Source: Takakia lepidozioides
Taxonomy: Eukaryota; Streptophyta; Takakiopsida; Takakiales; Takakiaceae
Assembly (NCBI GenBank): GCA_030704615.1
Contig: CM060733.1
Location: 67,640,001 to 67,704,000 of the forward strand
Direction: 5' to 3'
DNA length: 64,000 bases
Both the position numbers and the translations under genes were made by a program. The notes beneath the pieces are model-generated. The model was not told the origin of the DNA. It did not search any database and saw only the letters and a program-made list of their open reading frames with translations. Shown here piece after piece: positions 42,155 to 54,400 of this stretch (position 1 is the first letter of the stretch; every line of letters begins with the position of its first letter).

Positions 42155-43129
42155 CAGTCTCTGGAATGACATATAGTACAGTAATGACATATAGTACAGC
42201 ATGCCGCTTCCAGTTGACCATCTACCCATGTAGGTTTCTTGTACCTATCCTTCCACAGGGAATCATAGGTAATGTGGAGCTTGAAATCCAGCCCTCTTGG
42301 ATGAATGTGGACCCACACTCTATCCCTGCTCCTTCAGCTATCCATGCCTCTGACAACCTATAATTCTACCAGCAAACACCCCAACCATACTGATGTGGAA
42401 CTCTTCCCCAAAACACCCCAACCCTACTTATCACAATCTGAAATGCATCTGCTTCTCTCTGTAGTCCAACAGGCATTCGCCTTTTTGTCTCCATTGTCCC
42501 ACCATTGGGGTCGGAAAGTGTTCACCCCAAAGCTTCTCCTCACCTCTATTATATGTTTTTGGATACTTCCCTGCTGCCACACTGGCAGTAACTTGCCAAA
42601 GTCACTCCAAACCACCACAAATGTACCCAACGACCTAACTTACAGAATTCAATATGCATCTTGCGGCCGAGTCTGATGAGAGGGCAACACAGGCTGAAAT
42701 AGGTTGAAGAAGAAGGTGCCCTACCACATTGTCATTGACCTGTCCTGACCCATGAAGGATTTGACCGATGACCTCTTGTGTGTGCTGCTTGTGTCTGTAG
42801 TCAGGTAATGTCGGATTGGTCTGTCAGATCGAACCACTACGGCGTAGATGAGTAGTCAGAGATTGAAACACGCTTGCTAAGACCAAGCTGACTCTCCCAA
42901 GAATGGCGAGCTCGCTTGTCCTCGTCTCGTCTCCTCCTCCTCTTCTCCTTCGTGCATCATTTGCTCAACGCCTCCATCCCACGCCCCTGCATATCCTGCT
43001 ATCATCGCGTTCCATCCCTCAGCTATGTGGTGTGGCGCAGGAGACAAAAAGACGCCAAGTCCCAACCCTCCTTTCTGTTCACGATTACACTAATGGGCAA
43101 CCTTATTAGCAATTTTTTTAACTTTTTAA
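42155..43129. other. Unassigned DNA
   Basis: Holds a 17-bp tandem duplication (ATGACATATAGTACAGTA, 42166-42197). Open frames at 42305-42676 and 42903-43200 have no domain. Confidence 0.35.
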
Positions 43130-43486
43130 AACCTAATGGGCAACCTTATTTGCATTATATGTGCCTTCAAAATGACACGTGTAGTGATGTAGTCGTATAA
43201 ATAGAGCTCTGAAACCATCTTCAGTCATGGAGTCATAAGATTCCATGAAACGTCGTCCACGTGTAATCAAACATATCACACTAGTCATATAAACCATCCC
43301 TGTCATCATGGTCAACAATGTTTGACCAATGCTCCCTAACTTTCCGGAGTCATGTAGTGATATCCATTACCACAAAGTCATAAAACTAAAACTGTAATGC
43401 ATTTCAGCGCTCTGTAGTCATGTACCTAGTGCAGTTTTTATGACTCCGCCAAACCCGTAGTCCTAAAAACGCTCATCTCTTGTAGT
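43130..43486. mobile_element. CACTA-type element end with subterminal repeats
   Basis: Ends in CATCTCTTGTAGTG, the complement of CACTACAAGAGATG, a typical CACTA terminus. The preceding about 350 bp are packed with GAGTCAT, AGTCATA, ATGACTC and GTAGTC words in both orientations, like CACTA subterminal repeats. The other end was not found with confidence. Confidence 0.45.
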
Positions 43487-44189
43487 GTATGTTGACTCCC
43501 CCCTCCGCACCCTCTCCTTGCTCTTTCGTTGGGGAATGCATGTGTTTCGCCCTCTTCTTCTTCTTCTTCTTCGTGTGGGCGGGGCCCCCTGCCTGTGCAA
43601 TGATTTCATCCATGGGCGGATTCCCTTGCTGTTTCCGTCGCCCTATACCTGCCATGCCGACTGTTGCAGCCTGCGTACCAACAAACAAATCCGGGGGAAT
43701 TCCTATTCGAGCATACTCCCGCTCCAGGGCCTCGCGTCCACCCACAAAATGAACAACTCAGAGATTAGGTGTGCCCTGCCGGCCCCACTTTGGAGACCCG
43801 AAAAATCCGAACCCCAGAGTCGAGTGACTGCAGCCGTGGGCAGAAACCTTGCTTCCGTTGAGTTCACTAGTAGGAATCGCTGATTTTCGCACCCGACTCG
43901 CGGTTGCAATCCTGTCCGAAACGACTGCACCTGCGACTCAAGGTTCTGAATGACGACTTGTCAGTTGTCGCAGTTGTTTTTATGCCACGCTGGCATAAAG
44001 GATGGAGTATACAAGTCACCCAGTCGACTGCGGGTTTCACGCCGATTTATAGGCCGATTTCCAAAATGAAGGGAAAAAAATATTTTTTATATTATGAAAA
44101 TTTGGAGTTGTTTTAACGACTGCTAGTTGGACCCCCCGGGGACATTTTTATTAATTGTAACCCATATGACACTATTTCTTAATTAGAAC
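43487..44189. other. Unassigned DNA
   Basis: A (TTC)n tract at about 43552-43575. Open frames around 43485-43883 are not supported by any domain. Confidence 0.35.
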
Positions 44190-44285
44190 TAGGGTAGCCT
44201 GTGCCGTTGGCCCAAATGTCCAGTGTCATCTAAGTCCAAGTGCAATCCCCTATGTATAAAAGTACGTCTTATATGTCAAGGCCCT

Positions 44286-44459
44286 GGACAACCAGCATGT
44301 AGCCCAGTGGTAATGGGTACATACCACGTTGGATGTGGTTGTGGGTTCAAACCACGGTCTGGTGTGTCATGAAGGTGTCCACTTTTCAGCTGGAAGGCAG
44401 TAGCCCTGTGGTGAAGTGACACCATAAGTTACGCTCCCTTCGGGAGATGTCATGCTTTT
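44286..44459 (+). mobile_element. tRNA-derived SINE (copy 4)
   Basis: Box A TAGCCCAGTGG 44300-44310, box B GGGTTCAAACC 44343-44353, then the GGTGTCC body, GGCAGTAGCCC, GTTACGCTCCCTTCGGGAG tail and a T-rich end. TGTCAAGGCCC before and TGTCGAGGCCC after resemble a target duplication, but this phrase also belongs to the host tandem repeat. Confidence 0.9.
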
Positions 44460-44526
44460 CTTGTCGAGGCCCAAATGCAACCTCTAGGGTAGCCTTTGCC
44501 GTTTGCCCAAGTATCCAATGTCATCT

Positions 44527-44810
44527 GAGTAAGTTTTTTTCCACAGAGCCTACGACCAGATTTGAACCAGAGACCTTTCCCTTGATATCTCTCTTGTCGA
44601 GGCTCCAACCATTGTCCCAGGAATGCCCACTTTGCCTTTTGCTATTTTTTGTGAATTTCCACCAAAAGTACTTGGAATTCCACATCTCTCGCATCACAGG
44701 TCCAAAAATCATGAGACCAAGCCCGTGCACCCCTCCTCGTCAAGGGCTTTCCAAGGGTACCAAGCACCAGGGTTGGGGCCTTGCGGTTTGGGACATCTCA
44801 ACGTGACAAA
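44527..44810 (-). mobile_element. Second tRNA-like repeat (candidate SINE), copy 1
   Basis: On the minus strand, TGGGACAATGG (44609-44619, box A-like) precedes GGTTCAAATCT (44559-44569, box B-like) by about 40 nt, and the unit ends near GGCTCTGTGG plus an A run. About 190 bp of non-tRNA sequence lie before the boxes, unusual for a SINE, so the tRNA-like part may be embedded in a larger repeat. Confidence 0.4.
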
Positions 44811-45272
44811 ACAAAATAAACTGGCTTCTTTCTAGGGTAGCCTATGCCGTTGGCCCAAGTGTCCTCTGTCATCTAAGCCCAAGTGCAATCTCCTATGTAT
44901 CCAAGTGTGTCTCCTATGTATCCAATGGCATCTCCCATGTGCGTCTCCCATGTAGAGGCCCATCTAAGCCTAGTGTACAATCTCCTATGTATCCAAGTAC
45001 GTCTCCCATGTCAAGGCCCAATTAATTTTTTTCCATGAATTTATTGAGTAGTAATATATCCTATCATTATTGATATATCTCTCGTCTCTAGGGTACCATG
45101 TGCCGTTGGCCCAAGTGTTCAGTGTCATCTAAGCCCAAATGTAAGATCTTCTACGTATCCCAGCGCGTCCTCTCTGTCGAGGCCCAAGTGCGACCTCTAG
45201 GGTAGCATGTGCCTTTGGCCCATGTGTGTGAAAAATTGAAATCTAAGACCAAGTACAATTTCCTATCTATCC

Positions 45273-45331
45273 CAGTGACACCATAAGTTACGCTCCCTTC
45301 GGGAGGCGTCATATTTTATTTATTTTATTTT
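45273..45331 (+). mobile_element. tRNA-derived SINE (copy 5), extreme 5' truncation
   Basis: Only the last about 40 bp (CAGTGACACCATAAGTTACG and the CTCCC-TTC-GGGAG stem) plus a (TTTTA)n tail. Flanking TCTATCC at 45266-45272 and 45332-45338. Confidence 0.85.
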
Positions 45332-45788
45332 TCTATCCAAGTGTGTCTCCTATGTTGAGGCCCAAGTGCGACCTCTAGTGTAGCCTACGCCTTTGGCCTA
45401 TGTGTGAAGAATTGAAACCTAAGACCAAGTGCAATTTCCTATGTATGCTAGTGCGTCTCCTATGTCAAGGCCCATTTAAGCCCAAGTGCAATCTTCTATT
45501 CATGTATCCAAGTGCATCTCTCTGTAGAGGCCCAAGTGTCCAGTGTCATCTAAGCCCAAGTGCAATCTCCTATGTATCCAAGTTCGTCTCCCATGTTAAG
45601 GCCCAAATTTTTTTTTAATGAATTTATTTAATAATATATCCAATCATTATTGATATTTGTCGTGTCGAGTTGTCCAAAAGAACCCACTTTGTTATTTTTC
45701 CCGAATTTCTGGGTAGCCTATGCCGTTGGCCCAAGTGTCCAATGTCATCTAAGTCCAAGTGCATCAATATATGAAGCAAGCCATATCT

Positions 45789-46085
45789 AATCATTTTTTT
45801 TTCCACAGAGCCTACGACCAGATTTGAACCGGAGATCTTTCCCTTGATATCTCTCCCCTCGAGGCTCCAACTATTGTCCCAGGAACACCCCACTTTGCCA
45901 TGTTTGCTATTTTTTGTGAATTTCCAACTACCAAAAGTACTTAGAATTCCACATCTCCCACACCGCAAGTCCAAAAGTCATGAGACCAAGCCCGTGCACC
46001 CCTCCTCCTCGAGGGCTTTCCAACGGTACCAAGCACGAGCGCTGGGCCTCGCGGTTTGGGACATCTCAACGCTACAAAACAAAAC
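45789..46085 (-). mobile_element. Second tRNA-like repeat (candidate SINE), copy 2
   Basis: It aligns with 44527-44810 from CCACAGAGCCTACGACCAGA to the GGGACATCTCAACG end, with the same box-like motifs. Confidence 0.4.
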
Positions 46086-46377
46086 AAACGTCTCGATTCG
46101 TATATTGATGACACGTGTCAAATTTCGATAGAGTAAATCGCACTCCCTTATCCTTATCCCCTGTTGACATTAAAGAGGGGTCGAGGAAGTGAGAATGGCC
46201 GTTTCACAGACCTGCCAGTGCGAGGCACTAGTCTCGCGATGGCAGACAGCTCCACGATTAGATATTGAAACGAGCATGGGTGCAGACCGTCGCAACCCCG
46301 ATTTCCCAGATCGCGTGTACTTGGAGATGTGACAAGCACGGACTGTTGCGCGTCAATGCTCATATCGGTTCATCGCG

Positions 46378-46441
46378 CGTGTTCCTCCCATTCTTGAAGA
46401 GACTTCATGAATGCTGAAAGTTGAAAGCACTGATGGAAGAC
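46378..46441 (+). pseudogene. Short COG3-derived fragment
   Basis: TTCCTCCCATTCTTGAAGAG (compare 47159) is joined to AAGCACTGATGGAAGA (compare 47412). These are two non-adjacent parts of the COG3 retropseudogene fused by a deletion of about 230 bp, so this is a second, deleted copy lying just upstream. Confidence 0.5.
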
Positions 46442-48830
46442 ATGACTTAGCTACCGTTGGCTCTGAATTCCAGAAGAAAAGTGTGCGGAGGAATTTACAC
46501 GGGGGCATTGCTGAGATTGTTGTGGAGAAGTTTGGAGAGAGATGGCGAGCAGGAATGGGCCTACACAGACGCCACCGCCATGCTCTGGAGCTGTGTCTCT
46601 AGGGTACACATTTGCATCCACTTCGGAACAGAACACATCGTGGGCAGAGCAACAGCAAGCGGCAATTATGGCCTTGGCTCATGCAGCAGCGGAGAGACCT
46701 ATGCCGACTCATCTTGGGGGAGAGGCAACTAGAAGGCTGCAAGATCAATATACGAGCACATATTCTCCGGATCCCTCACAGCAGGCTACCTTGGCAACTG
46801 ACCTCGTTGAGCTCAACAGCCAGCATAAGTGGCACACGGATGTAGAACTGCCATGAAGTCAGAGACAGAAGAGAAGTACCGCCAGTATGTCACCACAATA
46901 ATAGGACATCTCTAGACCTGTGAGATTCTGGTTCATCTGGATGGCACACTGGGTAGGTTCGATGATATGCAAGCCCAGCATCATGCCGGAGCCACCAAAA
47001 CAAGAATGCTGCATGATGCTTGCGAGCGATTGGTGATGGAGAAGGAGAGGCTGATCGAGTTTGCTGATGCCGTCCGGAGCAAGCTCAACTATTTTGATGA
47101 ACTTGAAAATATAGCGACGCAGTTTTATGCGGCAACTATGGGTGTTGGGAGTGGCCATTTCCTCCCATTGTTGAAGAGACTTGATGAATGCATCCACAGT
47201 ATGCAGATTCCAGTGTCTATCTTGTCAAGTTCAAACATACTCAATCGCGCGCACTGGCCATGGTGCGGACACATGTACTCACAGTTCTGAAGCATGCATC
47301 AGCTCAGGTCCAGGCGGCTGTCAGAAAGTTTGAGGTGGAAACAGCAGAATCTCCATCGCGGAAGGGTCAGACACGTCTGTACTCTATGTGTGCAAGTGCG
47401 CAAGTGAGCCGAAAGCACTGATGGAAGAGATCGAGAGCAGAGCCTCGCGGAAGGAGTACAGTCAAGTTCTGACAGATTGTTATTCATTGTATCGTGAGCA
47501 GCGTCTTGGTTTGGTACAAGGGGTGGTGTCGCAGCGGATTGGTGATTATGGAAAGGAGGAGCCATTGGCTGCGTTGACCAGATCGGGCTGTGCTTACCTA
47601 ATGCAGGTATGCCAGTTAGAGCATCAACTGTTTGATCACTTCTGCCCAGTCTCATCTTCTGATCCCTCTAACCTGGCCCCACTTGTTGACCCCCTGTGTA
47701 CGGTGCTCTATGACACTCTACGACAACGGTTTATCCATGAGGCAGACTTAGATTGACTTTGTGAGGTTGTAGATATTCTGAAATCAGAGGTGCTTGATGA
47801 GCATTTGGGGAGGCGGCGAGAATCGGTGGCACGGGTGCATCAGACTACCTTACGAACCCTTGCGGATGTACAAGAAAGGCTTACATGGACAGCCCAGACA
47901 CACGTGCGGGATGAGATTGCCAACTACCTGCCATCAGCTATGGATCTTGACTTTCCAGCTAAACTGGAGCAAAGTGCTGCATCAGCCTCTGGGAATGAGG
48001 AGGAGGGTAGAGATTTGTATGCAACCTGGTGGCTATCTTTGGAGAAAACTTTATCGGCTCTCTCCAAGCTGTACCGCTGTCTGGAGCCTGCAATTTTTAC
48101 TGGTCTTGCACAGGATACTATTGGTATGTGTTCTGCATCCATTCAACTTGCGAGCAAATTGATAGAGAGGCGATCTTCTCAAATGGATGGACAGTTTTTT
48201 CTCATCAAGCTTTTGCTGATACTCCGGCAACAGATCGCACCCTTTGACATAGATTTTTCTGTAACACACAAGGAGCTAGATTTCACACAGTTGCTGGAGC
48301 ATTTGCACCGCATATTGAGAGGTCGGTCGTCATTATGGAGCAGTCAGTCCCTGGCTCGCACCTTTTCACCCCGTGTTTTGGACTATCAAATAAATGCAAA
48401 GAAAGAGCTTGAAAAGAGCTTAAAGATGACATGTGAACAATTCATCATGTCCATAACCAAGCTTGCAGTTGAACCTATGCTTTCTTTCATCACCAAGGTC
48501 ACAGGAGGATAAATGGCAAAGTGGAACTGACCAGCAGATGTGGAGGCACCAAACGGCCTGAAAGAACAAGCCTGTGCGACGCCTGACATGGTTGCTGAGA
48601 TGGTGGGCAAGGACGCCGAAACTCGTAAGCAACAATTGCCAAGTTTCATGGTGTCCAAGCAGGAATTTGCATTGCAAAATCTGGCTGCTCGTTCCATTTT
48701 ATTTAGGCCCATCAGCCTCATGCAGATTTCTGATCTGCAAATTACTCACTCGATGGCCTTTGTTAAAATCAGCCCAGGGTGTGAGTGGGTCTTGTTAGAG
48801 TGGAATTCAAAGTGAGGCTTGGGTTTGGAA
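46442..48830 (+). pseudogene. COG3: COG3 retropseudogene (Golgi tethering complex subunit 3)
   Basis: COG3 is a subunit of the conserved oligomeric Golgi complex, which tethers vesicles in retrograde Golgi traffic. The plus strand follows plant COG3 from its N-terminus (ATG 46542; GAVSLGYTFAS, EQQQAAIMALAHAAAERP) through [123 protein letters not shown] and [18 protein letters not shown] to ARSILFRPI near 48710. About 2.1 kb are co-linear without introns. Frameshifts lie near 46850, 47190, 47400 and 48510, with stops at 46913-46915 and 47754-47756. The C-terminal about 60-80 residues are missing. No poly(A) or target duplication is clear, so it is an old processed copy. Confidence 0.88.
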
Positions 48831-49284
48831 ACATTGGAATACTTAGTTCCATGCCAGTACCATATGCTTACTTGAGTGTGGGGTACTGGTACTTCTGCTG
48901 ATTTCAGCAACCAACCCCTGTAATGGAACAAGTTATCACTCATTTGTTTGTTTCCCTGCAACATGATACCCTCCTAAGATTTGCTTTGCTAAGAAATTGT
49001 TGGGTTTGTTTTCTTTCCCAAGTTTTGACGGGATCACTGTGCTTCTATTGAGACTTTATATGTACATGTGCTATTTCTTCCTTGCTTGATTACATTAGAT
49101 ATTTTAAATTCCACACCAACGGAGTCTAATCCCTGACTATCCATTTCTTGCTTCAGTAAGCCCCACCACCGGAGTGAGCCCCTCACATTTCATGCATGAG
49201 GCTTATGTTTAATGCAAACATTGGACTACCTTGTTCCATGCCGAAACCTTATACTTAGTTGAGTGTGTGCTACTGGTACTTCTG
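48817..49284. repeat. Diverged direct repeat pair flanking unassigned DNA
   Basis: 48817-48903 and 49198-49284 share TTCCATGCC, TTGAGTGTG and TACTGGTACTTCTG. The TIR element copy 2 is inserted right after the last string in the second repeat. Confidence 0.5.
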
Positions 49285-50020
49285 GGTAGTTGCACGCGAA
49301 GGTGGACCGACCAAATGCTTCCATGGAAGTCCATGATCAAATTTAAAATTAATGATATTTCCCCAAATAATTTAAAATAATAATAGACAATGTTATACTT
49401 AACATTTTTAGTAAAGCATCTTAGCCCAAACATCAAAGATATTTTTTACTATAAATTTTAATCTTTAATTTGAATAAGATTTGATATATCAGAAATTAGA
49501 ATTTACATCGATTTGTCCATATACAACCAAGCCATTGTAGATTGTATTTTTGTATCTTTTGCAGTAAAATATGACACCTCTAAAGCCCAAAACACAATAT
49601 ATACTAAACTAGAACAAATCCACCTAGATAGAACACTCATATTAGTCCATAGATAGTAAATGACAGCTGATATTGTCATTTTCAATTGAAATCTGGATTG
49701 TTCTCTAAATTGGCCCCCTTACCTCAAAAGTTCAAAGCAATACACCAAAGGCACAACGGCTTATTTTGAGCCCATGTAGTTCCATTTGCAGCGGTAACAG
49801 TCTACAGTCGTCGTGTTCAAAAGTCCATACCCTTTCGACATTTTATTGGATTGACAATTGGACAATTGATATAGGTAGATATTGAAGTTAGGAATCCAGA
49901 ATGGAAAATGTTTCTCAATGTTATTCATTATATTAAAATTAATTCATGATATCATGCACAACAGTCACTGAAAACTGTGCCGGTAACGCAGTTTTTGGTC
50001 CACCTTAGCATGCATCTACC
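49285..50020. mobile_element. TIR element, copy 2
   Basis: A 736-bp AT-rich element with the same TIRs as 34730-35604, but with neither LINE insertion, so it serves as the empty-site reference. Flanking CTTCTG and TTTCTG agree at 5 of 6. It has a short extra segment (about 49851-49895) that copy 1 lacks. Confidence 0.75.
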
Positions 50021-50459
50021 TTTCTGGGAGAGGGGCTGGTATCTGAGTGTCATGAACCCTCATGCTCATGGACTTGAAGGTGTGATGGAACTTCACCCTG
50101 CCATGTGAAGCATAAAAGAAATCCCCCCGGAATGTTGTCTAACAGGGAGCTACTACCTTGTACATCTCACACCATGAGCACTAATGGAAAGATTCAGGCT
50201 TATAATGTTGTAGTAGTGTGATGGATGTGAAGAAACTTCCATTTAAAAACTGAAAATGGTGGACAGGCAATTCTAGAGCATAAGGATCCAATCTGGAATT
50301 CCAACTCTAAAGCATGTAAGGAACCAATCTGGAATATTAATTCTGCCACATAAGTGTACTAAAATGCAAAGGAAATAACAGACTCGTTCTTTAAACAGGC
50401 CCAAGAGATCACCCAAAAACAGCCTAACACTATGTAGGGGTGGCACTACCCGTTAGTGC
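50021..50459. other. Unassigned DNA
   Basis: No gene or repeat that I can support. Confidence 0.35.
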
Positions 50460-50880
50460 TCATGTGCTTCAAGTCTCGGAGTCGCTCCACTGTCCTACAC
50501 AATTGTCCTCCACAACGGGATCAAAGCAGATTTGTGCCTGCACAACCTCTTCAGCCATCAAGGCAACAGCACCTTCCAAACACGTCGGCTATACCATATC
50601 CACCAAATTCGCTGGTTCCCTTAAACCCACAAAGTCCCCATTGTCCCCAAGGTCGACCTCATTGACATCTGCGGATACTCTTCAAGCTCGAGGATCCTTG
50701 TGGAGGACAACCTTCCACCCCGGTGCAAGTGGCACATCTGAAAAAGATCTGAAAAGAACACTTGTTCTAGCTGGGAAGGAAAAATGAAAGGTTCTTCATG
50801 CTCGGGTAGCAATCTTTGGAAATCAACCAGCAGCAAACCACACTCATCTCTTTTCAATGGGTCTTGCCAGCTCCTGGGGG
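50460..50880 (-). pseudogene. CACTA transposase DUF4216 fragment
   Basis: The minus strand reads KRDECGLLLVDFQRLLPEHE and FIFPSQLEQVFFSD, then in another frame GWKVVLHKDPRA, stop, ADVNEVDLGDNGDFVG. The transposase at 20-23 kb has the parallel KRDSYGFLLANFGRMLPKNE, FIFPSQVEQVFFSDE, VVLRKDPRAKK and DIGENADFDG. Only this C-terminal piece is present. Confidence 0.75.
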
Positions 50881-51162
50881 AAGGCGGAGCTCCGCCTTCC
50901 CGCCGCCAGCTACATAGGGAAGTAAAAATTGCGAAGAGATGGTGAAACCCTCTAGATTTAGTCATGGCCGGAATACCCCTTGCTACATGTTTAGCCCCTT
51001 CTCCTGCCATCGCTCGTTCTGTGGCTTCTCACACTGCCCCGCAGCCCCTCAACATCTCTGCTTCTTTCTCCCCTCCCAATATGACTCGCCTCTTTCTGAG
51101 CGTAGCTACGGCGTGAGCCCAGCCCCGTGAGCCTGGGAGCTGAGCTCACGTCCAAGCTAGAA

Positions 51163-51183
51163 AGCGTGAGCTGAGCTCACGCT
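51163..51183. repeat. 21-bp palindrome
   Basis: AGCGTGAGCT-G-AGCTCACGCT: perfect 10-bp arms around one base, within a region of repeated GTGAGC/GCTCAC words (51110-51200). Confidence 0.75.
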
Positions 51184-51420
51184 TCAGGGAAGCGTGAGCG
51201 GCACCAATCTGCTGGAGAAGAAGGTCCTATAGGCGAGGATTGCAGGAAGAGGGCCTATTACCGTGGACAAAACAAAGGGGGCCAACACACACCATGTGTG
51301 CAATGCCCGCTCAAAAACAGAAATATGAAAACATGGCAGATTTGAGCTCAGAATGATTGTCACAGTTTATTTCAATTCACAGATAGACGCTTACAATGAA
51401 TTGCATGTGCTCGTATGTGT

Positions 51421-54400
51421 TCAAAGAGAAGTTGGCGGAGCTCCACGCGAGGTGTCCCGCTGTAGAAGGGTGTTCACTTCTCCATAGCCTAGTGTGGCTT
51501 GGTGGATGAATTGGTCTCTCTTACCGTCGCAACACATAATCACAAGGTATATGTAATATTGATGCTTGCAGGGGACCCACTTCCCTCTCATGCCGAGAGC
51601 GCCCTCACGCATCGTTACAAAGTCCGGACAAGTGCACGAAGGGAAATTCCCGACGGTAACCTGATATTCTTTGCCATGAAGAACTGACCCAATTGACAGC
51701 ACTGTGTAAATCCGTCCATACCCCGGAGAAGGGACTTCGGTGATACGAGACACCCGAGCCTGCAAAATTCTAGCAGATTCCATCTTGCATTCGTGATCTG
51801 CACCCGAAGCGAAACGGCGCACTGTTTTTCCATCTCTTTTTGTTGGGTGGGAGTCGGCACCGGGTGGCGGCATTGCCGGAGCATGTGGCACATCTGTGCC
51901 GACAGTGCATGAGGGCACCACCCGGGACCGTGCAAGACAGAACCCTCCCTCCTCCAGCATGCTTATCTCGGTTGATGACAGCGACGTCCCAATTTGCACA
52001 GGCCAAATTGCGGGGGAGGGGGTTTCATTATCACCGAAGGACGAACTGTTCCCTTCACGCATCGTGCCATATCGTCTGGGCAGAACCAAAATTTGTGGTC
52101 CTTTGACTCCCCACTATGATAAGGTCGGAACAACCCTGTGAATGTTGGAGCTGGAGTCCCCCTGGAGCCTTTGCATATCTTTGATTTGCATTTCTTGAAT
52201 GAGGGGGTCCGAATTGCCATGCAAGCCACTCTAGATCCTGGTGGGGTGCGTTCTATATGCCACTCACTATCAATGCAATCGGATTCCTGCACCATGGCCA
52301 CCGCCTCCTCCAATGGGATTCCCGCTGTTGTGCTTGTATGTTCTGCACCTGCTCCACTGGAGGAGGACCCACCTGGGAAGGGGCGGGCACACGACTCAGT
52401 CTGCAGTGGAGACACCTTTGGCACAGAGAAATTGACCCTGTCTGGCCGATAGGAATCTCCATCTGACCCTGGAAGAGTGTTCAATTTCCTTTTGCATGAT
52501 CCAAATCTTTCCTCGCCTTCCAAATGGGGGATCCTGGATTGTAGAGCGGACCCTTCAGTGCATCTGTTTAGAGCTCTGGCCATCTTCGACGGGACTCCGG
52601 ACCTACTCGCAGCCCTTAGCATCAACAAAGTCGTATCAGGGCCCTTGCCTCCACCCCGTCCCATCAGAAAATTGCGGTACCTGGTTTGTTGTGTAAGTGC
52701 ACGCACCATGTCATCAGCAGTGGCCACATACAAGTCACGACCTGCTTTGGTAGACTGCTGCATCCAGGCGTTGTGAACAGTCTCCGCCAAATTACAGGAT
52801 GGCATGTCGGCCAATCCTCCAAGGACATGTCCTGCAGGAGGCATTGCATGGATATGTGAGGAACGAAAACAAATGGTAGAGGTTCTTCAAGTGACAATCG
52901 AAGAACCCCAAATGAACAGGCACGATGCAAAATTTCTGTTTTTGGGATTGAAGAGGCTTACCGTCGTCATGAAAGCTCCCCACTGTCTGTACCTGAAGTG
53001 CCAGAAAACCAACCAGTCCTCCAACTCCTTTACGTGGGTACCTGTTGCAGCACCAGAGGAGAACCACCAAGCCCGGATTGCCTGGTAAGTGCTCTCAGCT
53101 TCTCCCATTGAGGTGGCATTCTTGTACTTGAGACAGAGCCTTCTGTGCTCCAACTGCAGGTCAGGGCGAATGCAGCGCTTTGTATGACGTGCCAGAGATT
53201 GAGTCCAATGGAAGAGGCATGTGCGCTCCCTATTTTCCATTGGGACCTTAGGATCCCCCGAACCAAACACGCGTCGCACTGCATTGAAATTTGCCTGTGC
53301 ACTATCAGCCATGAAGCCCGCAAAATTTGTGTTTTGTATTCCATTGCGCTGCATGACGGCCAAGAGCGAATTCCACATGAGCATTTGGGATTCAGTGTCC
53401 TCCGACTGCATATCACAAATTGCTATGGAGAGCACACGCTGGTACGCCGGATCATACACATGGCACGCCATGGTTGTCCAACCCTTCACCCGTTTGCAGT
53501 GATCAAACATTAACCAACATTTAGCCAAATCTCCTCCTGGTTGCATACGGCGGACAATGCTCACACCACTGCCTTCGCCCACAGCGGACATCTTGAACAA
53601 ATACACCTTGGACGAGCCCTGGCCAGGGAAGATACTGTTTTGAATGAATTCATAGCGACTCCTCCGTTTCAGGTCCATAATGTTGTCCATGAATCCACAG
53701 TGCCTGTGCCCATTCTGAGTGCATTCACCTGGTTTCGAATATTGGGAGAGCTCAACACGGAGAAATGGTCCATGACTGCATTAAGCGAATCTGCATCCAA
53801 CATAAGTTGTGTCGCATCCCCTTCACCCAGTATGTGTTTCTCCAGGAATGCCTTGCTAGCTGCAAGCGCTATAGCAGAAGGTGTTGCAGAAGGGGCATTG
53901 TGGAACTCCTGCTTCAGCAGATTTCTAGCGATGTCCACGCTATCCCTGCAACTTCCTTTGGACACAGGATGCTCGTGTGCACCCATATGAATGCAGGCAC
54001 GAGTCATTGTCTTGCATCGGTGTGCCACCTGATACATACGAGCGTGGCACACAGAAACACAGGACGGGGAAAGTTTGCAGAACCTGCACACGAAAGTATT
54101 GGTCCTGGGAGGGGCAAGCCCTGGGGTGAAAGGATTCAGGGGCACACCTTCCCACTCACTTTCGTTTGGTTGAGCGCTGTTTCTCAGGCGAGGGCAAGAA
54201 ATATTCTGGCACTTACAATGCCCAACGCAGACCGACCTCCAAAATTTCAAGCCAATGTCGTTATGGATGTTCGACGTTTTTGTCCTGCACCAAGGATGTC
54301 CGTCATGTTTCTTGTCCATGCCCTGTAAAAGCCCAGCCAGTCCAGTGGAAGAGGTGGGAGGGTTGAGCTCAAACAGGATGTCCCATCAAACTGTGCTGGC

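Larger units (their letters stand above)
44190..46120 (+). repeat. Irregular tandem repeat region
   Basis: A phrase with GGTAGCCTGTGCCGTTGGCC, CAGTGTCATCTAAG, CCAAGTGCAATC and CTATGT...TCAAGGCCCA recurs near 44191, 44478, 44834, 45090, 45197, 45378 and 45714 with variable length. Two about 290-bp blocks (44527-44810, 45789-46085) and two SINE insertions interrupt it. Non-coding. Confidence 0.75.

Noticed and set aside
42834-43486. A complete CACTA-type MITE from CACTACGGCG at 42834 to 43486
   Set aside because: The left end matches the right terminus only loosely beyond CACTAC...AGATGAG, and the flanking triplets (AAC, TAT) do not form a duplication.
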